Shown piece after piece: positions 15,001 through 25,100 of a stretch of 64,000 nt of DNA; positions within the stretch are counted from its first letter, which is position 1, and every line of letters starts with the position of its first letter. The notes below the pieces were generated by a model. The model ran no database searches and was not told where the DNA came from. It saw only the letters and a list, made by a program, of their open reading frames with translations. Made by a program: the position numbers and the translations under genes. The stretch spans positions 434,001-498,000 of the forward strand of contig JBAJFE010000009.1 of the NCBI GenBank assembly GCA_037903355.1. The letters are read 5' to 3'. The stretch comes from Trichuris trichiura. Lineage: Eukaryota; Nematoda; Enoplea; Trichinellida; Trichuridae.

Positions 15001-18000
15001 ACCGAGTTTAATCGTCCATTTCCGCGAAACGGTTTCTTCAACTTTATGAATAATCAACAACGGATAATACGGTGATATTGACGATGGAACAAGCGCTTTC
15101 CAAAAGCTCCGTGTTATCCCTGGTAAGATTAGTATTGCGCATGTTTCGTAAATGAGTAGCACACATCAATAACAGAAAGAATGCTGTTGCTCAGTTAAGG
15201 GCCTACTGATTACGAATTCCTGAAAGCAACCCACTTGGTAGAACAACAGCAATGAAATGTCATTATTGTTTTAATAGGGTCCTAACTTTACGAATTTAAT
15301 TTGAATATGTCCCTGATTGTAATATTCGGTTGCGAATTTGCTTTCACGGGTGGGACATTTGCGTCAGAAGGGAAAGTAACATCTTTTGTGCATTTTATCC
15401 TAAACGTAGAGAACAGAAGATCCCACACCAAACAGAACGCTCATTCTTGAAGGGAAGAGTTTTAAAAGTTTTAATTTTCCGGAAAAGTAGTGCCCATTCA
15501 CTTATAAACCTAATGACTCCGTGCATTAACACAGAAATGAGGTAAACTGTAAGTAAAAGCAGATTCATCGAAACTTCAAGGTCGCCAAGAAATTTGGAGC
15601 AGCGTGTTCCAACAGACATCACTACGTCGTTTCCTCATTTTACTCGACATAACGCATTGTAGCAGAACACTTACGCCATCCATTCCGAAAAGACACTCTT
15701 TGTATGCGATGAAAGACATTGCATTTTCAGTTAATGCTCGACGGGCACGAAATTTACTTAAAACCAGACTTTCTGCATAACCAAAGGGGTTGAAACGTGC
15801 GGCCACCGTGAAACTAAGAGTTATTTTTAAAAAAACCTGCTAACATAATAAAGACCAAGTGAAGGAAAACAAGAAGTGCGTTCACATACAAAGGTTTCTA
15901 ACACGAGAAGCTTTCAAAGAATTCACGAACAGGGTAAGACAGTTCTTCCGCTCTGCAAAGGGCTTTTCTGCGTCCACCTTATTACAGGCCGAGAAGATGG
16001 AACCTATTACGCTTGTCTCTAGAATTATCGTATTAAGAAAAACCATTTTCCCAATTTCGGTCTGTACAGTGTATGCGTGGAATAAATTTCACCACTATAA
16101 GGTAAGATGAATGAATATCAGTTTTAACAGGAGCTACTTAACGTCTAGCGAGTCTAAACCTGAGATTTCTTACTGGTAATACGCGTTAACGTACAAAGCG
16201 CTGTAATAATTCCCCCTATCTTATAGCCACCCAATAAAGGGTGACAACAGTTTCACAGTATCACTGAGGACTAACACAGAACATGTCGCAATGGAACTGA
16301 CTTTTGTATACATGAAGAATAGGATTTATTATTTAATGTTTTCTTTTATATGTCATTATATTGTGATGGTTCGCGCAAATTAAAGTCATTTACCGTAGTC
16401 CGCTAACTAAATTGCAAGTTCAAGCAGTTTTTTAAAAAAAGATCCACTGTTCAACAATTTGACATGATTAAAAATTTCAAAACTTACATGCAAGTTCCCA
16501 CTGCAATTGCAAATGACGTAGTCTACTGCTTCAGTTTCTAAACTGAGCAAACTTCGCCTGTTACTTCATACGATACTTCAGCTAGAAAAGCGATACGAGA
16601 AAAAGTGTGCATTGAAATGTAATGATATACGGAGTGCGCTCACTTTGCGCATCTCATAGTAACGTCTGCACCCAAACCATACCAGAAAAACAACAAACTT
16701 CAAGAGAAGGTTGCATGAAGAACAATGCGCGAGTAGCATTGAAAAAGAATGCTTTAAAAACATATGCCACCGTTTCAGCTAATAGTAAGACTGCATAAAA
16801 TATTAATAGCTTTGACGTAGGCTGGCGTGAAAGAACAAGTTTGGAGACAGATTTGCGAACTACTTCAGGAAATGCTTGATTCAGGAGGCAGCCAAAGATT
16901 AAGCACTCAGGCAATCACAGGGGGAACAACCCTTCCCCTTATTTATATGGCGTAAAAAAGCTTTACGTAGCGAAGCGTTCATCGCACTTCTTTTTGTCTG
17001 TAAAACGGTTTGATTTTCGACGTTAACAGTGTGTTGCAATCAGACAGCATGGAGCTTTAGGAACATACTCGTTCCGTCGTAAGCATAAAGGGGCCATGCG
17101 TTATTAAGAATGCCATTTTATACAATGTATATGACACAGCTAACATGGTTCGTTTAGCAACAGGAGTTCGGTTTAACATGTTCAAATTCCTGCAAGTGTG
17201 AGCAAGGTGCTTCAACACAGTTCTATATAATTTCATTGTGTGTTTGTGTGAATTACGGCTTTTCTGAGTTCTATGTAAAAGCTTATTCGCAATCAGTGGA
17301 GTATTCAGGGATACGTGCATTCCCTTCTCAGTACACGCAAAATATTGACCGTAATAAGCAAGGGAAACAAGAAAGGTGATTCCGAATGTGAACCTGATGA
17401 AGCGTAATTAAGTTTAAATAAGGAAACAGTTTTACGGGGTTTCAGTTTCCTGAATAATTAAGCATTGTTTGATGAGAACCCATAGTTGAAAGAAAAGAAG
17501 GAACAGAATTGTTTTCACAGTTTCCGAAGGTGACTGCTTCCGTTACAAAACAGTGCATTTTCTACAATGGACACTGTGGGCATTCGGTTATCAAGCCAAC
17601 ACAACTGAAAAATGAGTTGAGGCTTTCCACGCAACGCTTAATACTACCGATTTTATTTACGCACAGGACGAATCCGAAAATCGAACTTGCAAAGAACACG
17701 CAGGTTTGCAAGTTGAATTTTAGCAGTGAGCCTTTCAGTAAATAAAATCATTTCATGAAATTTTTGTCAGCAGACATTATGTGCTATGTGTTCAAAAGGC
17801 TTAATATCGTAAAACGCACACTGTACAGGACTTCCACACCTTTAAAAAACTTAGTGCTCAGCTCTGCATTTGAGCTAACAATATGCAACAGCCAGGATAA
17901 TAAGCTTATGCTATGCATCTTCCATTACCATTAGAGATAGGCAACAAGACAATACTTGAACTGCGATTCAGAATACACCTTTTGCATTTTACACTTTTCT

Positions 18001-21000
18001 ATTATGATTATATACCAGCTTAGCAATTGAAAAATAGTGTACTCCTTGAATACGGAGACAGCAGTCCTCCGTCGTTGTTTTAAACTATAGCTTCCTATTA
18101 AGCGTATTATGGGCAATGGAGCTTTACGGAAATATTATTGTTCTAAAGGTCTGTTGCTCACGTTAAACTGAACAGAGAACTAATCTTTTTATCACTGAAA
18201 CTATACTACCCATTCCGAAACTGCCTGTTTTTATCAGTTAACCAACTAGCGTGGAAAATACTGTAAACAAACCGCTTAAGATAGACCTTCTATGAAACAG
18301 CTTGAACTTAGTGCATTAAACGAACGGTTTAATATTGCACAACATGCGATCATATCTCGGAAGGAAAGATCCAACTTTTACTCGTAAATAATAATCAGGA
18401 CGATTTAATCAGACTGCAGAAATACGTGTCAGTTTGTGGATTCTATAATGAAAGATGTTTGCAAAATTTCAGCGGCTTCAGAAAATTTGTATGCATGATT
18501 AAGACAGTTAAGCTTGGGTGACTTACTTTTTACGCGCTACTGAATAAGCAAATCTGCTTTTGGAATCACGTAACGCCTAGACGATGCATCAGCTTTACCA
18601 AAAGCAAATTTTATCGCAATAACTTTTTTATAGGCAACAATGGTGAACATCTCAGAAGATTTCACATCAATCAATAATGCCATTTACTTCAAGTGAACGC
18701 GGATTTTAAGTCACTGTAACTCTTCAGCATGAAAGCTTATCTTCTAAACGCGTATGCAGATTAGATTACATTTTCTGAGACATATAAGGCATGCTCTTCC
18801 TAACAGCACAAAAAAGTTACCTTCGCATAAAGATAATTCTTGGCGGCCTTCTGCAACATTTTGCCTTTTTTGGACACTAATGCGCTTTAGTGAAGTAAAG
18901 TTATTAATATCCATATCCTTTCGGGCTTCTCGCACCCCTTTAGAAAAATTTTTCGAAAAAGCCGCTATTTCTACTATCAGTCAAAACGGAATTGACGATA
19001 GACGATGCTGCTCATGATTATGTAAGATGCTGATCTTCAAATATCTCTGTAAACAATATTAGCTCTCGCTCAAGATGGGAACTGAAGATTCCCGAAAATT
19101 TTGTTTTCTCATTTCGTTGCCTCTGCCAATGATGTATTTCTTCATAACAGCCTCCTGGCACTGCTAACATCCAAAACAGGGTTAGCAATGTAAACAATCG
19201 TAAGGAGCAACATTTACAGTTAGAAAAATATGCTAAAGAATGACGATGAAAATACTCTGGAAATAGCAATTTTTGAGAACGTAACTACGATCGCGCGAAC
19301 GATAGCTGAATGAACCGAACTACTTATGCATGACAAAAGCAAGCAATCTGAGAACGAGACTTCTTTTATAAGCAGGATTACTTTGTGCCTTACACTCAAT
19401 ATTCGACAATGTCTTCAGAGTTCGCGTTTTATTTTCGAACCTATTATTGTCGGTAGCTACGCAAGGCAGAAAACAGGTAACCTAATGGCGTAAAATGCTT
19501 ACGGCAAAGGAATGCCGTAACTTCCACTTAATTAGAAAAGATTAACGACAGCAACTCGCACCACTGATCAGTTGTAAATTCTTTGCCTTTCAGGTCAAAA
19601 CTAAGAAGCCTCCGACTTCTTTCAACGTGCTCGAAGGAAAACAAGCGATAGCAATTGTAACTGCACTCCATCTTCTTCAAGCTGGATTACAACGTTTCAA
19701 AGTGCAACATTTGAAAATTCGGACAAGAGAGAATATTTGAACTACAAGGACAAGAGGATATTTGAACTACAAGAACAATGTTGCAGAATTTACATTATTT
19801 TGGAAATACTGAACAGGCGACTTTATTTCAAAAATCTCATCTCATAAATTGAGAACAATCAATAACAAGAGGAAAACATTGTTGGAATCTCAAAATCGCC
19901 AATAGGATCCCAATATCTTGTTCTACCTTTCAAATTCTTCAATGCTGTAAGCTTACATAGCACCATCTAAAATTCAACTAGTGCGCAGCTAGCTACATTC
20001 GAGAATTCATCTGCGCGGTCATTCACCTCGAACTGAACTTTTCGCTTCAACAATATTTGCGGAGCAGTGCTACTGATCATCACTTGTAAAAGGTCGTTTC
20101 GTAGGACCGACTACGACGAAAGGAAAGAAGTACGGGCGGTAATAAATGGAAAGCCGCGGTTTCCTTGTTTTGCGGTCTATTTCACTTCACAACCAATCAG
20201 TTAATCGAGTAAGCCCAAATGCAGTGCCAAAAAAGGAAAGTTAAAAAGTGACTGAATTGGTTGGACAAAATTTTGCCTTGAAGCAAAGTTGCACAAGCCT
20301 GACCGAATAACTGGCCCTGCTGTCTCTAGTCTGAAGACGACAAGAGCGCCTCGAGAAGAAGCTCCCAATTCAGAAAAATATACTGCCATTCTTGATTCAA
20401 CAATTAAAAGTATATATGCGACTATGGAATAAAATAAGCAAAAGCGTGAGTAGCAATCCTGACAATCAGCAATACTTTTAAAATCGAAATGGGTTTCCTG
20501 ACTTGCGATTGATAAGTCTTTCTCATATTTATCTTGTAGCACGAAGATCGTCTGTCTTTAAGGATAGCTTTATATGTTAATTCGGTGGCTGTCAATTGGA
20601 AGAAGGTAATCGACTGCCTTTTAATCAGAGTACTAACAGCTAAAATAGGATGCTTTCTTTTCATTTCTCAAACGTAACGTTTTGCTTTTGCATTCACTCA
20701 ACCGGCCAATTATTTTCGTTTCCTAACATTACCGATTCTACAGATCGTAAACTGCTTCACGCCTGATAAAACACTAAAGGAAACGTAGCACATTTCAAGC
20801 AAGGTCGTAAGACCAGGTTTAATGACCTGTCAAACTACCATCCAAAACTCCCTTTTAAATGATAGACAAATCATTCTGATTCACTATATCGCTATGCCCG
20901 CCTCCCTCTTCTGCAATAAGAATGTTGATTCTATGCGAGTCCGTAAAATTGGGTCGATCTGAATCAAGATATTCAAATGTAACCGTCAATCATTTTACAT

Positions 21001-22154
21001 CCATGAATCAGCATCCTAGTTAAGCTCGAGCTACGCGGCAGCAGCGGTGCAAGTACAGCTCAAGGCGTCCTTGTCTTTACGGCTTCATAAAATTCGGAAA
21101 CGACGTTAAGTCTATGAAAAACTTGCAAATAATAGAACTTTAAAAAAGCGACTCTAAAATCCTATGTTTATTCAAAGGTGTTTAACGCGTAAGTGCTTTC
21201 AAACGCAAGCTAGTTAAACGAACCCACTATAGCTGGGTGATTCACCTTTTCTAGAAATCATGCGAGAAAACGTACTCGTAACTGCGAATACTTTGATCTT
21301 ATGTAACAAAAAAACAAAAACCATTTTAGGGACAAACCTCTTTTTCTCATTCATGAAAATTGCCGCAAAGTTTATGTACACAGTCACTTAGGCGTCAAAA
21401 CGTAGCCGAAATTTGCATGTAAAGCTGCTTTAAGTGATTTGCCGATTTACCCTCGCTCCGCCAGTATCATCAGCGGTAAAGCGACAAACTGGAGAGAGTC
21501 GAACACGAAGGGCGGTTCCGAACAAGTGTTTCGTCGAGCAGACATGCGATCTCCCTATCCGAGACGATGACAAACAGTGCTCAAGTGTTGCGCAAACACA
21601 GCAACTGCCAGTCAACTAGCCCCGTTGGCTTGGCGCGCGAAGCTTTTTACCCGTCCCTATTCATCAGGAAACAATCAACCGCTACTTACCATTGCAAACG
21701 ATCTTCACCTTTTCCGATTGCGCCTTTATCTCGGGAGTCTGCACCAGTACTTCGTTGTGCCTGGAGAGCACCTTTATGCGTACGTAGTAGACGATGCCGC
21801 TCGGCAGGTCTTTAATGCGCACGCGATACTGGTAGTGAGGCCCTTGGTAAGGTACAACACCGTCATGTTGCACCCATATGCTGCTTGTCTCTGGGCGATA
21901 CTCAATTACAAAGCCGCTTATGGCACTGTCATCCGGTACGCCAGAATGAATCCCTTCCCACTCGACGGTCAGTATGCTGCCACCACCGGAAATCGTTTGT
22001 CGTTTTACCCGAATTCCATCGTAACTACTTCCTGAAAAGAATCTAAATGCGAATCAAAGCTTCAAAACATAAGTTGAACCCAACCCGACTCCAATTGCCC
22101 AATAACAATGTCGGCAGCCAAATACAACGTGAAGAACAGCAGTTCACAAATCAT
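1..22154 (-). CDS. Giant FN3-repeat extracellular protein, 5' part (27 FN3 domains in window, 3' end missing)
   Basis: This is one spliced gene with 42 exons placed between 22154 and 87, all joined by AG/GT signals with consistent phase (8,380 coding bases, about 2,793 residues). It starts with a signal peptide and then carries only FN3 domains: each has the early Trp, a Leu-rich E-F turn and a Tyr-x-Val/Ile-x-Val strand. No immunoglobulin, kinase or phosphatase domain lies inside the window. Introns at domain borders are almost all phase 1, typical of FN3 duplication. The protein should be secreted or cell-surface and adhesive. The C-terminus is off the left edge, so a membrane anchor or a cytoplasmic enzyme domain (for example a receptor tyrosine phosphatase) cannot be excluded. 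I do not recognise a named orthologue. A further exon may begin at base 50 after a 36-nt intron (51..86), but this is unsure. Confidence 0.9.
87..7386 (-). CDS. FN3 giant gene, exons 20-42 (FN3 domains 11-27)
   Basis: Exons in order: 7018..7386, 6734..6961, 6453..6669, 6266..6395, 6049..6215, 5693..5992, 5531..5640, 5306..5479, 5178..5247, 5015..5121, 4778..4958, 4063..4368, 3930..4000, 3652..3874, 3281..3595, 3050..3234, 2888..3002, 2559..2836, 1698..1877, 1449..1641, 1087..1398, 441..1034, 87..383. All junctions are in frame. Domains 13-18 and 19-24 form two successive six-domain blocks with matching order, and domains 25-27 begin a third. Examples: SWRC, EWNC, TWQC and SWHC in domains 11, 13, 19 and 25; FEYELIGVDNWA against YEYELVGLDDWA in domains 15 and 21; PYPPLG against PYPPYG in domains 16 and 22. 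This shows segmental duplication of multi-domain units. The longest introns here are 1878..2558 and 4369..4777. Confidence 0.85.
7387..8516 (-). other. 1.13-kb intron of the FN3 gene
   Basis: This lies between exon 8517..8587 (donor GTAAGT) and exon 7018..7386 (acceptor TTTTCAG). It splits FN3 domain 11 directly after its strand-B Trp-Lys, a position used by introns in several other domains of the gene. The sequence is AT-rich with no coding signal that I can support. Confidence 0.75.
8517..14716 (-). CDS. FN3 giant gene, exons 3-19 (FN3 domains 2-10 and start of 11)
   Basis: Exons in transcript order: 14402..14716, 13663..13763, 13263..13594, 13014..13198, 12836..12957, 11230..11416, 11076..11178, 10879..11026, 10754..10826, 10337..10452, 9973..10162, 9661..9767, 9329..9604, 9040..9268, 8847..8988, 8648..8796, 8517..8587. 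Every junction keeps frame. Domain 2 shows KYEYVLKGVDEWALF, a motif that returns in domains 15 and 21. Domain 9 shows the WSC form of the W-x-C motif (exon 9040..9268). Domain 6 is atypical, with a long Cys-containing loop (ECPVGIGDESDSC). The 9973 donor (GTATAC) was chosen over one at 9865 because it gives a normal domain linker. Introns of 1.42 kb (11417..12835) and 301 nt (10453..10753) look empty. Confidence 0.82.
14717..21689 (-). other. Long first major intron of the FN3 gene
   Basis: This 6.97-kb stretch separates FN3 domain 1 from domain 2. It starts with GTAAGT at 21689 and ends with TTGGCAG before 14716. It is AT-rich and I found no convincing nested gene on either strand; the short open frames lack family motifs or paired splice signals. 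Its length contrasts with the roughly 50-nt introns elsewhere in the gene, so it is a natural place for enhancers or an alternative promoter, which is inference only. Confidence 0.7.
19721..19772. repeat. Two-copy imperfect tandem repeat
   Basis: A 27-base unit at 19721..19747, starting GGACAAGAGAGAATATTTGA, is repeated at 19748..19772 with a 2-base deletion, and a partial third start (GAACAA) follows. It sits inside the long FN3-gene intron. No function is implied. Confidence 0.8.
21690..22031 (-). CDS. FN3 giant gene, exon 2: FN3 domain 1
   Basis: A single 342-nt exon encodes one FN3 domain. Visible marks are Leu-Thr-Val-Glu-Trp in strand B, SGFVIEYRP in strand C and YYVRIKVL in strand F. 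It ends with a Cys (KIVC) just before the phase-1 donor GTAAGT. That terminal Cys recurs in all seven domains of this subtype (type F in the findings). It splices across a 7-kb intron to exon 3 at 14716, giving the in-frame junction CNGQII. Confidence 0.85.
22085..22154 (-). CDS. FN3 giant gene, exon 1: start codon and signal peptide
   Basis: The ATG at 22154 opens a 23-codon exon beginning MICELLFFTLYLAAD and ending IVIGQLES, a classic short signal peptide with a hydrophobic core. The exon ends in phase 1 at a non-standard but usable donor (GTTGGG). The following 53-nt intron (22032..22084) ends TTTTCAG and joins in frame to exon 2. No other ATG with a signal sequence is seen just upstream, so this start is preferred. 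Confidence 0.8.
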
Positions 22155-25100
22155 TGCTCTCCTAAGGCCTTTTCGCAGTCTGACCATCCCCACCATTAGT
22201 GATTTGCATAATTTTTAATTCAAACCGTCTTATCGCCGGTTGGGCGTTCAGATAAGGCCGGCCGGCGACGGTAAGTCGAAAACGCCTGTCACGCTGCGCT
22301 CGAAATCGAATGAGATTGTTAGCGCGAAACTGGGTAGGCAATAGCAAAAAATAAACTCTGATGTCAAGGTTCGCGACTAAAAAATTGTACCAGACGCACC
22401 CCTATTAGCCATTTTACAAACTTTGCAATTCGTGCCATGATTCCGATACTTGCAATGTTGCTTCGGGCAGCATCTAATTTTACCTTGAACTGGACGTCCC
22501 AATGAAAGCACAAAAGGGCTGAACACAAGTCGACGGCCCGCAGACCACCGTCTTATCTTGGCTGACCGATTGGCTCCGCTTTGTCAACTACCGGACATGT
22601 ACGGTCACTGACAATCGGTTGACGGACGGCTTGACAGCCAATTTAAAAGAAGAGTGAACTTAATTTGCTGGTCGCCTTGAATGACCGAAATGACACTGTC
22701 CAAGAGAGGTTAGCGGCAATTGCTCTACCGGACAAAGTTCCAAGTGCGAACCTTATAATAAACAAGCTAATCGGAAAGGAGCGTACACCCTGTGACACGT
22801 CTCCATTTTATGAGATGACAGGAAAGAATTTGACTGTTAACATATTATTGCTGTTTATCACGATTCGAGGATCGCAAAGAAAACTGAATGTTCAAAAACT
22901 GCTTCCATTACGGCAGCCTCCGGCCAGCTGATCATGTTTTGTTTACTTATCTTCTAATCAGGCGGCGAATTGTCGCGCAATGCCGTCACGGCACCCCGCA
23001 TTTCCTTAACAGACGAATTTTTACTGAAAACGGTTTGATCATTTCGCATCGCTTAACCTATCCAAAACCGTTTTGACGCCGATTGTGCAAGTAGCCCACC
23101 TGCCGACCGAGACGGCCAGCCGACACGATAGTCGCCCGACATAATTTTCTATTTGTCAACCGGCTGTCAACGACAAAAATTGGCGGATCAAACAATCCGC
23201 AAACCGGTACACGTTCCTATCATACTGGAGCCTCTTGCCGGCTACGGCATTTGTGGTGCACAGTTTTTTCTGCTACCAGCACATGGCCGCAACGGTTCAC
23301 CCAAGAAAAGAAAAGATGCAAGCTTCAACCAGGCACACGGATGACACAGTTCGATCAGCACCCAATGATCCTCTTAAGAAATGTCAAAATCGACAAGTCA
23401 ACCAGCGCGTCCGGTGGCGGTGCTACTTTGGCCAACGGGACTGGTACGACTGGTGAAAATTCCAACAAGCAAACAAAGCATCCAGTTAGTTTATCTATGT
23501 TTTAGTCATTACACCCCGTCAAAGGGTTGAAAGCATCCTAGAGAAAACAAACCACGTCACAACGATGCACGCGCGTAGGGTAGAATGTGGCTTTGAACGT
23601 AAATCAAAATTTTATCCAACCTGTATATAGGCACTCAAAATGAGATAATGCAAATTTACCTGAGATAGTAACGCTAAGCAGCAAGAGAAAACGAAGCAGG
23701 TGTCGTAAATTGCTCGAGGAAGATTGTCGCATACCCAAGGGTCAACGACAACGATGGCTAGGCGCCGTGTAGGCAGCAGGCTGACCAGACGACCAGCAGT
23801 AGCCTAATGAAGAAATGTGCTGCCACTGGTGGCAGGGTGAGCGAGCGGCCGCCGATGGCAGTGGGAAATAAGATCTAAATTGAAACTGGCCTAGATGCGT
23901 CTTATCCTATCGTTCGCCTCGTTGCCAGCGTTGACACAACTTGACAGTCGTTCTAACAACCGACTACAGAGCATTCGTGCACTACTCCTCCAGAATTGAC
24001 GCTAGCGCCACCTGCTTGTGGAACTCCAAGTGGCCTTTAGCGCGAAATCTGGTTTTTCGTAACCAGCGTTGCGTGCGTTCTCTTGGTGTTCGTCACTAGA
24101 CATTGCTATTTGTCCAGTCACCTTTAGAGCCTCCGGTGGTTTTTAGCTGGTTGCCAATGTTGGGGTGGCTCCCTGAACGACCAGTTGTGCTACCTTTTGT
24201 TGACGTTTCGACTATGCTCGGATTTTAACACCCCAACGGCGCCAGCCACCCGGTTGACATTTTGTTGGTACAGTCATTGGTCGCCTCATTCGCGCCACAT
24301 GCGCGCAACTATTTTTTACCGCTATTCGTTGCCGTCCGTCATCATAAAAAAGGCCGACGATAGTGAGCGTTCCGTAAAAACCAATGTAAGCCGTTCGAAG
24401 CAAATAAATTACCGACGCTACTACATGCAGCTGCGGGCTTTGCTTCTCTGACACGCTGTCCGAGGGCGAACTAAACTGCCATCTGCGAGAAAGCGTAATT
24501 ATCCCTAAGATTGGAAGCAGAACCGCAACAGTGCTGAACCATTGTTCAAGGATGCATGGAGGGCTTCAGTTTGTCTCAGAAGACCAACCTCGGTGACAGA
24601 CGCGCCTAGGCAACTTCCTGATGACTAGAGATGAGATAAAGCCGATGTATCTTCCAAGAAAATTCTCATTTACAATTCATGCGACTGGTTGACAATGATC
24701 AAGGACAGGGTCACATATGCAATCAATCCCGCTGCGAACCGGTAACCTAGTAGCAAAAAAACAAATGCTGGCTGGTGAAATTGATTAAACGATTGATTGA
24801 ACAAATTCCAAGGATGAAGAAAAGGTGCACGCCTTCCCGCACCTTTTAATAGTACCTGATTATCTTATTGCAGTATCGTTTATAACTACAGATATTTTTA
24901 GAATAACATGGAAAGCATGGCAATCTAGTTTGCGTGTCAAATATTTCAAAATTAGGCTATATTAATTTGTTAATAAATTTGAAAGGTCGCACAGTGTTGA
25001 CCTCAAGTTTTTCAATAATATGAAAGTCAACCTAAGAGAATATAAGAAAATTTTGCAGAGAATATAGAGAAAGAATGCGGCCACGTGACAGACTCAAAAG

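Noticed and set aside
21577..22035. Plus-strand open frame of 152 codons
   Set aside because: It is the antisense shadow of FN3 exon 2, which has clear domain motifs and splice sites on the minus strand.
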